From Artemisia argyi (Eukaryota > Streptophyta > Magnoliopsida > Asterales > Asteraceae), in contig CM060692.1 of assembly GCA_030686995.1 (NCBI GenBank), positions 17,217,465 to 17,281,464 on the forward strand: a DNA stretch of 64,000 nucleotides. Reading direction: 5' to 3'. The position numbers were made by a program, and so were the translations under genes. The notes under the pieces were generated by a model. That model saw only the letters and a list, made by a program, of their open reading frames with translations, had not been told where the DNA came from and made no database searches. Shown here in pieces: positions 32,662 to 44,761 of this stretch. The first letter of the stretch is position 1. Each line of letters opens with the position of its first letter.

Positions 32662-33480
32662 CACTTAGGGTATGTTTGGCGCAATGGGTTGTGGCCGGAG
32701 CTAGGGTTAGAGATGGGGTTGGGGCTGGAGTTGAGGCTAGGGCTAGAGCTTATATTATAAGCCGGAAGTTGAAGCTTATATTATTATAAAACTATTTGAT
32801 GAATTCGTTGGAGCTAAAACTTATTAATGTAAAATCACACAAAAATAAATCAAATTAAATTCGCATATATTTTAAGCTTTTACGTGACAATTCATTATAT
32901 TTTTAAAGGTAGGGCTTTATTTTCAGAACCCTATTAAGTGCGGGAACTGCGAGAACTCCAATTTTACATTAGAAAACATGTATGTTCATATAAAACATGT
33001 ATGTTTTCTTACATACACCTTAATACGCATGCCTGTGTATTAAGGTGTATGTAAGAAAACATACATGGTTTATATGAACATGCATGTTTTCTAATGCATA
33101 ATTGGAGTTCTTGCAGTTCCCGCACTTAACATGGTTTTAAAAATAAAACCATTTTGCATTGATCTGTTGCACTTAACAGGTTTTTATATGAACATGTATG
33201 TTATGCATGTATGTGTATTAAGGTGTATGTAAGAAAACATACATGTTTTATATGAACATGCATGTTTTCTAATGCAAAATTGGAGTTCTCGCAGTTCCCG
33301 CACTTAACAAGGTTCTGAAAATAAAAATACACATTTAAGTAATTTGAATAGCTATAAACTCTTTTTTATGGGCTTGGGTTTATAGAGGCTTATGGCTTAT
33401 AAAAGCTACTATAAGCCAGCGCGACAAACAATGCTATTTTAAAAACTCAAGTCCCTATAAGCCCCGTCGCCAAACATATC
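32662..33480. mobile_element. MITE with GGTATGTTTGGCG ends, holding a nested foldback element
   Basis: The inverted ends GGGTATGTTTGGCGC and GTCGCCAAACATATC are about 820 bp apart. Subterminal GCTTATATTATAAGCC and TTATAAAAGCTACTATAAGCC also pair. The target duplication is unclear. Confidence 0.7.
32917..33330. repeat. Multi-armed foldback element
   Basis: The outer ends TTTATTTTCAGAACC and GGTTCTGAAAATAAA are exact complements. Inside, GTGCGGGAACTGCGAGAACT pairs with two separate right arms (33093-33125 and 33277-33307). The segment GTATTAAGGTGTATGTAAGA occurs twice on the + strand and once inverted, so alternative hairpins can form. Confidence 0.8.
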
Positions 33481-33754
33481 TTATATATCTATCTCTACCA
33501 CTTATAAAAGTGTATTTATTTATTTATTTTTATTTTTTATTCTACTGAACTTAAATTAATATATTTAGCCTAAATTAACCTTAAATTAAATATCCCTCGA
33601 TATAAGAAGGGGCACTATGGTAATTTCTTGAAAATTATTGAAGGGAAAAAAGGGGTTTTGAAAAGGTTTAGGGGCGTTTGCTCAAAAAAAACCTTTGAGA
33701 AACAAAGACACACACGATTTCACCTAAAAGTGAAGTACTTTGTTTCTCACAAAA

Positions 33755-34007
33755 ATGGCGGACAATGGAGAATCAATGATGAAAAACCAAGCGTGTTCCT
33801 TAACTGTAACCAAGGTTAGTTCTTAACATTCACTACATTCTTATTTTATTTAAGTTTCAAGCAGTTATTTTTTATTTTTTATTTTTTTTTTATTATTATT
33901 ATTTTTTTTAATTTGATTTGAATTTTGACAGAAGAGGAGTGACAAGAAGCAGTCAACAAAGGGTGAACTTTTCTGTTGTGGATGCTTTTGTTACTTCAAA
34001 ACCTCTA
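33755..34007 (+). pseudogene. Small Cys-rich gene family, copy A (exons 1-2 only)
   Basis: I do not recognise the product. Exon 1 (33755-33814) encodes MADNGESMMKNQACSLTVTK and ends at an AAG|GTTAGT donor. A 117-bp intron ends TTTTGACAG. Exon 2 (33932-34007) encodes KRSDKKQSTKGELFCCGCFC then YFKTS and ends in phase 1 at GTATTAAT. The same two exons occur at 37026 and 52726 with conserved splice sites, and purifying-looking changes (silent or mild) separate them, so this is a gene family and not chance. No third exon was found before the hAT element at 34984, so this copy is probably truncated. The basic linker and CCGCFC cluster suggest membrane attachment by acylation or metal binding, a guess. 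Confidence 0.6.
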
Positions 34008-34063
34008 GTATTAATTCTTTTACCTTATTTTTATTATCATTGTTACTTATTGTTTCTTTATAC

Positions 34064-34270
34064 GGGGTGTTTGTTTATGATTGTTTTATGAGCCTATTGT
34101 TTTCGGCTTATGTTTTCATAAGAGACCCGTTTTTTGCTTATTTGGTAGGATTATTATGTTATAAGAATCTTATATTTGCCCACGAGTTCCAAAATAAGCC
34201 GAAAAATCAAGCTTGTGAAATATAACCCAAAAACAGATAAGCCCATAGACTAGCTTAAACAAACACCCCC
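34064..34270. mobile_element. hAT-like MITE in intron 2 of copy A
   Basis: GGGGTGTTTGTTTATG at the left and AAACAAACACCCCC at the right. The interior has CATAAGAGACCCGTTTTTTG and AAATAAGCCGAAAAATCAAG. Related copies lie in the equivalent intron at 37329, 53036, 53245 and 53605. Confidence 0.7.
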
Positions 34271-34975
34271 ATAATTTTTCAAATGATTCATTAAGCCGGA
34301 TGTTATGCTGACCAAACCTACCCACATCAGCAATGTTATGATTCACTAGTTTCTTATTTAGATCTCGTCACGGTGGTGGGTTCAGTGATGGTTGTAATCA
34401 ATTGCGTAGAAGGGAAGTGGGTTCAGTGTGGCGGATTTTGATGCAGTCATATTACTTGATAATAGGTGGTGGATTTTGGAAATATCAGGTGGTGGTTTTG
34501 GATAATAGTTTGATTTGGAATTGATATACATATAAGAGTTTGATTTTTGATGTGATAATGGATTTTATTTTGGGTAACTAAGATTTATCTTTAGGCAAAG
34601 GGAGGTTGAAGATGATGGTATTTTAGTAATTTTACTCTAAAAAATATAATAAAAAATATGATGTGGTGCAATGGTAACCGGTTGCACGGGTTACAAGTTG
34701 CAAGAGTAACACATATTGCATAACATTGACGGTTTCAATAAGTTATGTTGGTTATATTAGTAATTTTGAGAGTTCGTTACTTAACATTAGAAATTTCTGA
34801 AAGTTCGTTACCTATCTGTGTAATTAACCTTAAAACAAACACAGTAACTATTGAAATATGAAATATTACATATAGCTATTAATTAAGTGCAAGTTTAGTT
34901 AGTCAAAAGTGATGTATGATAGTTTAACTAATGTTTTACGCTTTATTTATTTATTTATTTTTTGTGAAAAGATGA
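34271..34975. other. Unannotated spacer after copy A
   Basis: GGTGGTGG-rich text (34360-34500) without an ORF. No third exon of the small gene is visible. Confidence 0.5.
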
Positions 34976-34983
34976 AATATTAT

Positions 34984-35980
34984 CTGGGTTTTAAAAAGCG
35001 CGAAGCGCCAAAAAGCATTAAGGGTCAAAAAACCGAAGCGCAAGGCGATGAGGCGAAAGCGCACGCCTCTCGTAGGTGAGGCGTACACTTTGTACAAAAC
35101 GATTCTAACTTTGTTAGAAAGCATAATTCATATATAAAAACACATCAAGAAGACATTTAACAACAATAACAACGATTCATTCCCCATTCATTCTCAAAGT
35201 TTGTGATTCCATATCGCTAAAATGCTAGATATTACCAAACAAAGATCATAAGCTTAACAAATTCCTACAAGAGAATAACAAAAGGACCACAAAGGCATAC
35301 ATGTGAACAAAAACCATGCAATGCATAAAAACGAATGGGGATGTATGCAAATCACAAGAAAGCATACATTCCCCATTCTCAAAGTTTGGGGTTCCTTATC
35401 TCAAATACTAGATATTACAAACTATAGATCATAAGTTTATCACAAAAGCATGCATGTGAACAAAAACATGCAATGCATAGGAATGAATGGATATCTGTGC
35501 AAATAGAATCATGCATATTCGCTCTCTGCAAGATCATCATGAATCTGGAGCACCTCATTCATCTCATGATCTTGGGCTTTATTGAAGGCTTTCTTAAAGC
35601 CCAATTCCTAACCGGAAGGGACTAATAATAGTCCATTTAAACCCTTTTAGTTTATATGTCCTTTTTAGACCAAAAAACACATGAGGCGAGGCCTAATTCC
35701 CGATTGGAAGACACTAATAATAGTCCATTTACACTCTTTTAGTTTAAATGTCCCTTTTAGAACAAAAAAACACATGAGGCGCCAAAAACTTTTAGTTTAA
35801 ATGTCCTTTTTAGACCAAAAAGCACATGAGGCGCCAAAAAGCGCTCCTCAAAGGCGCCAAAAAGCACGCCTCAGATCGCCTTATGTAATGGCTGCGCATC
35901 AAGGGTCCTGATGCGATGACCCCACTGCCTCGCCTCGCCTCACGCCTCAGGCGCAAAAAGGCGCGCTTTTTTAAACACAG
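34984..35980. mobile_element. hAT non-autonomous element
   Basis: Terminal repeats CTGGGTTTTAAAAAGCGCG and CGCGCTTTTTTAAACACAG are inverted (two mismatches and otherwise matching). They are flanked by a perfect 8-bp duplication AATATTAT (34976-34983, 35981-35988). 997 bp. The ends are rich in GGCGCCAAAAAGCGC and GAGGCG motifs. The interior contains two diverged copies of an AGCATACAT/ GATATTAC-AAAC-AAGATCATAAG segment (35160-35350, 35370-35510). No transposase. Confidence 0.88.
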
Positions 35981-35988
35981 AATATTAT

Positions 35989-37025
35989 TAATCACAAAAG
36001 TACGTAGACTCTTTAACATAATTTTATTGTTTTGGCATATAAAATTAACGTTATTCTTTATCGCACAAATTTTTGAAAAGAATTTGAACTAGATTGGTGT
36101 AAACGAAAACAAATACATAATTGAATGGCCCATAGTTAGTTTAAACAGATAAGTGGCTTATATTTTTAAAGGGTTTGATTAAATTTGTAAGCTTGGCTTA
36201 ATAAGCTTTGTGTCGTGTAATGGGTTTAGAGAGCTCGGTGTGGATATATCATTCATCCGCCAAAGACCCAACAACGGACGAATGGCACATACACCATGCT
36301 CCCGCCGTTCGTCTGCCATTCGGTTTTCTGCCAATCCACCTACATAGACCGCTCGTTTTTTTTTTTTTTTTTTTTTTTTCTGGTTTTTGAATGGGTGGGG
36401 TGTTTTGTAGACCTACATGCACGAATAACTTTTTTTTTTTTGATGATATTTTAGTTAGTGGTGTGTTATGAGGAGGGAAGGAGATGAGATGACAGACAAA
36501 TAACGTGTTATTCGTTCTCCCTACGCTTTGCACTCTAACACAACTTTTTTTTTTTTTTTTTTACAACTTTTGTCATAAGCTAACTACAAACATCCAATTA
36601 TAAGAAGTTTATTAGTTTATATGATTTTGGCTTATTTTCACAAGCTAATCAGTTATCAAGTTTTTTGAAAAATTAAATAAATAAGAAAAAAACATTTTTA
36701 GCCTAATTTTGAAAGAAAACATTTTACTTCAAAATCAATTAAATCATTTTATTTTTTTTAATTCTTTTTCGTATATTTTTCCTTCTTAAGTGATGCTTGA
36801 AAACATAACATTTTTGTTTTATTTCATTTTTTTTTACTTTCTTTTTTTAAGTGATATTTGAGAAGTAAAACTCATAAAAAGTAGGGGCACTATAGTAATT
36901 TCATGAAAACAATTTTCGGGAAAAAGGCTGAAAAGGTTTAGGGGCGTTTGCTCAAAAAAAAAACTTTGAGAAACAAAGACACACACGATTTCACCTAAAA
37001 GTGAAGTACTTTGTTTCTCACAAAA
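35989..37025. other. Spacer and promoter region of small-gene copy B
   Basis: T runs at 36358-36379 and 36545-36562; otherwise AT-rich. From 36884 the text (AGTAGGGGCACTATAGTAAT...TTTAGGGGCGTTTGCTCAAA) matches the regions before copies A (33610) and C (52540). It is likely the conserved promoter and leader of the small gene. The C-rich 36249-36390 stretch (ORFs on both strands) has no recognised product. Confidence 0.5.
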
Positions 37026-37119
37026 ATGGCGGACAATGGAGAATCAATGATGAAAAACCAAGCGTGTTCCTTAACTGTAACCAAGGTTAGTTCTTAACAT
37101 TCAATAAATACATTCTTAT

Positions 37120-37171
<52 letters not shown>

Positions 37172-38190
37172 GATTTGAATTTTGACAGAAGAGAAGTGAC
37201 AAGAAGCAGTCAACAAAGGCTGAACTTTTCTGTTGTGGATGCTTTTGTTACTTTAAGACCTCTAGTATTAATTCTTTTACCCTTTTTTATTATCATTGTT
37301 ACTTATTTACTTATTGTTTCTTTATACAGGGTGTTTGTTTAAGATTGTTTTATGAGCGTATTGTTTTCGGCTTATGTTTTCATAAGAGAGCCGTTTTTTG
37401 CTTATTTGGTAGTATTATTATGTTATAAGAATCTTATATTTGCCCACGAGTTCCAAAATAAGCCGAAAAATCAAGCTTATGAAATATAACCCAAAAACAG
37501 ATAAGCTCATAAGCCCATAGACTAGCTTAAACAAACAACCCCTTAATTTTTCAAATGCTTCATTAAGCCGGATGTTATGCTAACCAAACCTACCCACATT
37601 AGCGTTCACCCACATGTATGCCGGGTGTGGCACGGGCTACACCCAATTTTATGTCACGAAGTGCAAAAAGATTTAAAAACTGCCGTTTTGTGGTATGTGC
37701 AACCCCCAAAAATTTTTTGCTACTTTCGTTTCTTACGGTGTAACTTTAGTTAACCCAACATTTCCTTTGTGCAACACCCTTTTAAAAATCCTAGGTCCGA
37801 CCCTGTGTAGTGGTGAGCGTGGGTGTGGGTGGTATTACTCGTGTGGTATATGACTTGTTATTTTGAAAGAGTACACGTATATTAATATTCAGCAAAATGG
37901 GCATATTAGTACAAACTAAAAAAGTTCAAGTACCATATAAATATTTTGAGTACACGTACCATAATGGAACATTTTGGAAAAGTAGATGTATATTTTCAAC
38001 AAATGGTCATGTTAGTACATATTAACAAGTTTAAGTACCAAATAAGAATTTTGGGCCGTACCACAATGAAACATTTGAAAATAAGTAAACGTTTATTGTA
38101 GGCTTAAACTCTATAATATATTGTAATTGTGGGTGTAAGCTGGTGATGGTCAACGATGAGATCATGATTGTGACAAAAGACAAAATCTAT
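37026..38190 (+). pseudogene. Small Cys-rich gene family, copy B
   Basis: Exon 1 (37026-37085) and exon 2 (37189-37264) are intact and encode the same residues as copy A except KAELF for KGELF. Intron 1 carries a T45-type run. Intron 2 holds a hAT-like MITE (37329-37542). Exon 3 would lie near 38131-38190: the frame reading GCKLVMVNDEIMIVTKDKI to a TGA is present, but the ~26 bases holding the acceptor and exon start, present at 54421-54446 in copy C, are deleted. Without them the message cannot be completed in the same way, so I call it a broken copy. Expression by readthrough of intron 2 would still give a protein ending soon after TSSINSFT. Confidence 0.55.
37329..37542. mobile_element. 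hAT-like MITE in intron 2 of copy B
   Basis: GGGTGTTTGTTTAAGATTG to AAACAAACAACCCC; about 95% similar by eye to 34064-34270. Confidence 0.65.
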
Positions 38191-40680
38191 TTGGCTTGAG
38201 TATTATGTAAGAAAACTAGTGAATATTGTTGTGGATTTTGAGCACTTTCCATAGCTTTGTAACCGGGTTCTTGTGGTCTCATATTCATATGGGTTTGCCT
38301 GTAACCTTCTAGCCTTTATTTCACTTGTAAGACTAACAAAATGTTAATGAAGGCCCAACTTTTGATTAACGATTCCTGTAGAACCGAAGAGTATGCATAC
38401 CATATACAAATTAAGAGTCAAAGGTCGTCTTTAGTGTTCTTCTTTTGTGAGAGTCTGATGTTTATTTCTTTTTTGCCTCTGCCTTAAAGGCTCTGCTGTA
38501 GTTTTGGTGTGGTCATCTCTTTTGGGGGAGTGTTAAATTGTTAATAAATCTCAGCTTTCCAAATAAATAGCATCAAAGGTCGGTTACAAGTTACACAATT
38601 CAGCTCCTAAAGTTAGTTTACGAGGACCTTTTTAAAGATCAAAAGAAGTTTAGGAGAGTGCTGGTGAGTTTTTGTTGTATGCTGGGATAGGATTGGTAAA
38701 GCACACGTTAATGTGCTTTATATTCATATTGAGTGACGAGGCAGATAGAATTGGTACTTTGAGGTGGTGAGTCAAATGTTAATGGGTCAAAACGGGTAAC
38801 TAAGGTACTTATCAAAATAGGTTGGGTCGAACAAAACACTATTGTCCAAAATCATATTCTCATATATCGATTACAAAAACTAAATGTAGCAAACTGGAGA
38901 AATGTATCAATTGGGAAGTTGGCAGAATTCCATTATTACAGCGGCCTTGGATTTATTTACGTGCATAGCCTGTTAGTCAAATCCACTGAAATTTGGATTT
39001 GCAAGGAGAGTGATTGGCCTCATCTATGACATCATTTCTGAAGTATGATTTGGAGTTCTTGTTTAGTAGGACGCATGTGTGCATTAGTGTATAGGTGCAT
39101 CTATTGGGAAGTTGGCATCATTTCAGTGGTCTTAGATGTCTTTATATGTATAGTAGTTTTTGATAACTTAGAATCAACATATATAATACATGATGTTTGA
39201 ATGCTGCGATATGCTACTCGATCAGTTATATACAGCTCTTTATGTTTGAAATCTGACATGCTTGAAGATGTCTCTCGAAAGACTCAGTATTAGAAGTTAA
39301 GGTGACTATATTCTGGTTTTTACTTGATCATGTCTTCAATTCATACGCAGTGTTGTTAAGATGTGATAAGGAAAGCATGATGTTGTGTATATATGGTGGT
39401 GGTGTCTTGAAATTGCGCATGTTGCTCAGCAAAAAGTTACCTCAACACCTTTGATTCCAGATGAATACGTGGCAATTCTGTCTCTGCAGAAACCAATTAT
39501 TTTGTCTAAATTATGTTGAAAAACGCGTTTAGGAAGTCTTTCCATCTGATTTCATGGACTATTATTGATTTGGTTTTTCTTAAGATTTATTTCTGGTCCC
39601 ACTATTTGCGTAAATAATAATATAGTTGTAAATCATGTGCTCCTCCGATCCACAATGAATAGCTGTGAGGTTAATTGTTACTAGTAGGTGTTAAGCTGTG
39701 CGGATGACACTTATGTCCATCGATGATACATACATGATCAAGTTGGTCTAATCTTTTCACAGTCAGTTTTGACTTTTGTGTTAATGGTAAGTTTTTTCCT
39801 GGCATCATTCTGAACTGTATGATAATATATGAGAATTGATTCATTGAGCAACGTATACATCACATGAATTAGTACTGCTCAGTTCTTAAAAAGGGCGACT
39901 CGGATGGGATTGGGTCAAAACGGTTAATTTCCTGAGAAATTGCCTTAATTTGGATATGAACCTTTAGATAGCCAGAATCCAGGCTTATGACTTAATAGTC
40001 TAATCTAACCATACTTATCAATTATGAAAAAGTATTACTCTTCACTTATGAAAATAGATTTATGACTTTTAAACAATGATTCGTAACATATAACACTCGT
40101 ACTAAAACTAACCTCATTACATTACAATTTTCTGAGATAGTTTGCAAACAGTGATTCGTATCTTAAAGCGAAAATATTGTTAAATCTCAAAAAGAAACAT
40201 TTCCAAACACCCTCTAAAGGTGTAATCAACTGAGCCAAACACTTTTACCATGTATGTGAGTAACAAGCATTTGCATGTTATCGTTTTGAACGATAATATG
40301 TCGTTCTAGACTGTTTGGGTCTTCTATGGCTAAATGAGGTAATGTTCGGCTCGATCCAGATATATCAAATTTGAGGGCTTGTTGCTTCGTATGTTATTTG
40401 TTGTAACATCTTCTCTATCAAGGCGTACTTCATCATCAATAATACTCCCTTTGATTTGAATAAAATAAGTTTAAAGACAACATTGACCACTAAATATCTG
40501 AAAATAATATAAGTGGTGATGTAAAATCACATTCTATATTTGTATGAAAAATGTTACATTATATAGTTATATTCCTAAATAATCAATAGGTGGTGTAGAA
40601 GGATGTTATAATTCTTTACTAAGTAGAATTACTCTGAATTAGTTTACAATAAATAATTGAATTTAAACGTATAACATAGG

Positions 40681-40745
40681 TGTGAGGTGGGTTTGATGGC
40701 AAAGAGTCATTACGCTCAAACGGAAGGTCACTAGTTCGAGTCATC
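40681..40745 (+). mobile_element. tRNA-like T-tailed SINE head, copy 3
   Basis: TTTGATGGCAAAGAGTCATT and AGTTCGAGTC; the tail begins CCACTTTTTTGC. Confidence 0.6.
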
Positions 40746-41284
40746 CAATTCAGCCTGCCACTTTTTTGCTATCGATTTTTTATTTTTTAATCCAATCCCG
40801 TTTTAATTTTATTTTTTGTGACATTATCATGCTGGAGTTCTAAACTTGGATTTTTGAAAAGCCAAGTGTTGATCTAAGTTATTTTAACTTTTACATTATC
40901 CTAGCAAATGAGCTTTTGATTTCTTTCAGATTATACAACTTTCATAATAATGAAATATGAAAAATCTACAATATATTCAAATAATGCATTAATTTATTAA
41001 AATTGTGAAGTCAATGAAAGGAGGTATTTTGTTCCAAAGTATTTTTCATTTTGTAATAACGTAAAAAAGATCAATAAAAGTTTAAGACCTCTTTGTTTTA
41101 GGCCACTACTTGGACAGTAACAATTTAAAAAGTAAAAGCACTTTGTGAGAATCAAAATTGCCACCAAGTGATATATTCGCCACTCTCTTTTACCACCTAT
41201 ACTGCTATTACTTTTGTAACTTATTTACCATTTCAAGTATTTAAATATACTTTGCCTAAGTTAGCCCTTTTAATGTTCATAGCA

Positions 41285-41428
41285 TATGATAGTGGGTCGA
41301 TGGTTGTATCAATTTTTAATCGTCAATAAAGATATTGTTTGTTAAAATCTCGTTGGAGACATTTCTAAGATAGTATCCGTGAGATATGCGATGTAAATTG
41401 TAAAACTTCGCCGATAAAAAAAAATGGG
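41285..41428 (+). repeat. SINE-like fragment ending CTTCGCCG-A8
   Basis: TAATCGTCAATAAAG...GAGATATGCGATGTAA...CTTCGCCGATAAAAAAAAA. Its twin is at 47275-47412. The A-tail and CGCCG-TAAAA end resemble the SINE at 24222. Confidence 0.5.
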
Positions 41429-41608
41429 AAACTAATGGGTATGTTATTTATAATGTATCTAGTTTTTATGTCATAATTACAAGTAAAAAGATTAAAGTTT
41501 TATCGCTAAGATAAAACCAACCTTCGACCAATTCAACATGATGACACTTTACATACTCTTGATCCTTATTACTTAAATGTGACTCATTTATCATTTGTAC
41601 ATAATTAA

Positions 41609-41631
41609 AAAAAAAAATAAATAAAATAAAA

Positions 41632-41666
<35 letters not shown>
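41609..41666. repeat. A-rich homopolymer tract
   Basis: Mostly A with a few T, matching a similar A50-type run at 47600-47648 in the parallel segment. Confidence 0.9.
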
Positions 41667-41668
<2 letters not shown>

Positions 41669-41974
41669 TTGCGAAAGTATACGGTCATTAATTTATACAT
41701 TGGACTAGTAATATCTCTCATTTTGTGCATGACAAAGTCTAGAGTAATCCAATATATGTTTACAATAAATCACCAAATTTGTTTGCATCAAAGTATCAAG
41801 CAAACTTAGTTCCAAAATCACTAAATTTGTTTACAGCCGAACACCATGTATGTGAGTAACAAGCATTTGCATGTTATCAATAGATGGTGTAGAAGGATCT
41901 TATAATTGTTTGCTTAGTAGAATTACTCTGAATAAATTCACTATAAATAATTGAATTTAAATGTATAACATAGT

Positions 41975-42039
41975 TGTAAGGGTGGTTTGATGGCTAAGGC
42001 TCGTTACTATTAAATGGAAGGTCTCTAGTTCGAGTCATC
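41975..42039 (+). mobile_element. tRNA-like T-tailed SINE head, copy 4
   Basis: TTTGATGGCTAAGGCTCGTT and AGTTCGAGTC followed by a T17-type tail after GACT. Confidence 0.6.
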
Positions 42040-42954
42040 ATAAAACTCACTTGACTTTTTTTTTTTTTTAAGTATTAGTTTTCTATTCATAGTATTTTTG
42101 TTGTTGTACATTAAGACATGAGTAAACACATTTGCCTCATTTTTTGCTAATACAACTAATAAATGAAATGAATTATAAATATGCTTGAGAAATAATAAGA
42201 GCTAATAACTAATTCATGATGATTCTGTTTAGACATTGCATGATTTTTTGAATAAAAGATGAAAATTTGTTATTAACGACAGCTCTAAAGGTTGTTAGAA
42301 AAAACCCTTTAATCAATTATTACGAATAAATTCATATTCTTCAATGCATATCAAACAATTAAAATAGTGCACTCATGTCTATCAATGCAACTAAATCCAT
42401 CACCATTTTGATTGGTGCATTCAGTATAATCTTCAAGTTGATCACCAAGTAATGTTTTCCATTTACTTGTAATTTAGCTTAAAACAAAGTGTTTAAGTTA
42501 AAAGTATCGTGTAGGAAATGATTTTGGCAAACATGAGATTCACTATACTTTGTTGTCTTTCCCAATTTCTAAATAAATAAGTGAATGTATTAGGAACGAG
42601 TGTAATATCTCCGCACTTCGTCGCGGGTCTATTTCTTTATTTGTCGATTGCATAAAATTGCAAACCCAAAGGTTTACGTGATCTCGTTTTGTTTGCTTAC
42701 CAATCTTTGTTACATCCAGCTTAGATTTACACTAAAAAAAGTTGAATAACCTTACATGTAAAAGGTTTTTATTTCTTCTTTTTAAATCATACTATTGAAC
42801 AATTTGATAATCCCATCCCGTTTTAATTTTATTTTTTGTGACATTATCGTGCTCGAGTTTTAACTTTTGGATTTTTGAAAAGCCAAGTGTTGATTTAAGT
42901 TATTTTAACTTTTACATTATCTTAGCAAATGAGCTTTTGATTTCTTTCAGATTT

Positions 42955-43235
42955 ATTGAAAATAGAGATGAATAATGAAATGTGAATTTCTCATTACTGA
43001 ATCATGTTTTCATCATCACTATTTAAGTATTTATACACATTCTAAGAAAGTCAAATATGAAAAAGTCAAACTTAACTAAACTATGCTATACTGCTACACT
43101 ATTACAATTACATTGTATTACATTGAACCATACTATTTCTGAGTATAATTATCATCTTATGGAGACCATGTCTTCTCACATTATGCACTGCTCCATTTGC
43201 TTCATTGACTTGAGTGGTCTTTGACTGAGATGAAG
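42955..43235 (-). repeat. 3' LTR of the copia element
   Basis: On the minus strand it follows a purine tract GTGGGGGGATAAAGAAG (about 43254-43238). It contains a TATAAATA box (about 43037-43030) and ends CATCTCTATTTTCAATAA. Limits are approximate because no second LTR survives for comparison. Confidence 0.6.
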
Positions 43236-43237
43236 TA

Positions 43238-44761
43238 GTATCTTCTTTATCCCCCCACAAGTTGGCACTGTGTAGGGATCACAGATGCACAGCTTGGACA
43301 TACATTTGTAGTGTAGATACTTGTTCAACCCTTTTGTCAGAATATCAGCTACTTGTGCTTGTGAAGGAACAAAGACAGGATTGATTTGTCCACTTCTAAT
43401 CTTGTCCCTGACAAAATGACAGTCAACCTCAATGTGCTTAGTCCTAGCATGTTGGACTGGGTTGTTGGCCAATGCTATGGTTGAAACATTGTCACACATA
43501 ACCAAAGAAGGTGTTGGTATCTAAATTCCCAAGTCAAGTAATAGACACTTAAGCCTTGAAATTTCACAAGTTGAATATGCTAAGGCCCTATACTATACTC
43601 AGCTTCAGTTGAGGATCTAGACACCACTGATTGTTTCTTAGATTGCCAGGAAATGAGACTATTTCCTAGGAAAATAGCAAATCCAGATACTGACCTTCTT
43701 GTTGTGGAACAACTGGCCCAATCACTATCACAATAGGTAGTTAATTCCAGAGTGTTCTGAGTGGGAAAGAAAATACCTTGTCCAGGACAAAGTTTGATGT
43801 ACCTGAGGACTCTCTGAAGTGCTTTAAGATGAGATGTTCTAGGGCTGTGTGAGAACTGACTAAGGGCTTGAGCTGCAAATGATAAATCAGGCCTTGTGAT
43901 AGTAAGATAGATAAGCTTGCCAACAATTGTTCTGTATAGAGTAGGATCAGGAAGTAGATCACCATCTGTGTCATTGAGTTTAATGATTGGATCCATAGGA
44001 GTAGCAACAGGTTTAATGTCAAGAGAATCATCATGTTTGAGAAGATCTAATGCATACTTCCTTTGGCTCATAGTAAGACCAGTGTTGTTTCTCAGAACTT
44101 CAATTCCAAAGTAATAGTGAAGAGATCCTAAATCTTTGATACCGAACATATTGTGAAGTTGATCTTTGATGTGTTGAAGAAATGAAGGATCTTTTCCTGC
44201 CAAGAGAATGTCATCAACATATACAAGAAGAGAGGTGATTGAGTCTTAATGCTTGATTGTGAATAAAGAGGTGTCCACATAACTCTGCTTAAAACCCATG
44301 CCAATTAGAAATGTAGTTAGTTTCTCAAACCATTGTCTGTTAGCTTGTTTAACTCCATAGAGTGATTTGTTGAGTTTGCAAACAGTGTTGGGAGGAAATT
44401 GTTTGTTGCAGCCTTGTGGAATGGTCATATAGACTTCCTCATTAAGATCCCCATGAAGAAATGCATTATTCACATCAAGTTGTTGAATTTGCCATCCATT
44501 GTGAACTGCTATGGCAATTAAAGTCCTCACTGTAGGCATCTTTGAAACAGGAGCAAATGTTTCAGTATAATCCACCCCTTCTTGTTGATTGAAGCCTTTT
44601 GCCACTAGTCTGGCCTTGTACCTCTCAATGGTGCCATCAGCTCTGAGTTTAATTTTGTAAACCCACTTACACCCTATTGGTATCTTGCCATTTGGTAGAA
44701 GAGTGTAAGTCCAGGTGTTGTTTTGCTCCAATGCATTGACTTCTTTATCCATTGCTTCCAC
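43238..44761 (-). pseudogene. Copia reverse transcriptase and RNase H, broken
   Basis: Reading from 44761 down: [20 protein letters not shown] and [20 protein letters not shown] are copia RT motifs. The catalytic region continues past a TAA stop after FTIKH (about 44244) into a YVDD-containing stretch (about 44222-44205). The 44203-43580 segment carries DLGSLHYYFGIEV, then RNase H (CDSDWASCSTTRRS, SKKQSVVSRSSTEAEY). A small insertion of a duplicated TATAG at about 43583-43595 shifts the frame, and another stop follows at about 43521. 43505-43250 is the RNase H tail (HARTKHIEVDCHFVRDKI, VADILTKGL). At least two stops and one frameshift; non-functional. Confidence 0.88.

Larger units (their letters stand above)
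37833..42954 (+). repeat. Segmental-duplication unit B
   Basis: Collinear with 54085-57550. The first 2 kb (37833-39857 versus 54085-56158) is nearly identical, for example CCGGGTTCTTGTG-TCTCATATTC and TACAGCGGCCTTGGATTTA. At 39860, unit B lacks about 280 bp that unit C keeps at 56178-56460. The unit contains the small gene's third-exon region, the dispersed block also seen at 16250, and two tRNA-like SINE heads. No long ORF. Confidence 0.85.

Noticed and set aside
36208..36533. ORFs on both strands around a T22 run
   Set aside because: No recognisable domain, overlap a homopolymer and not repeated in parallel segments.
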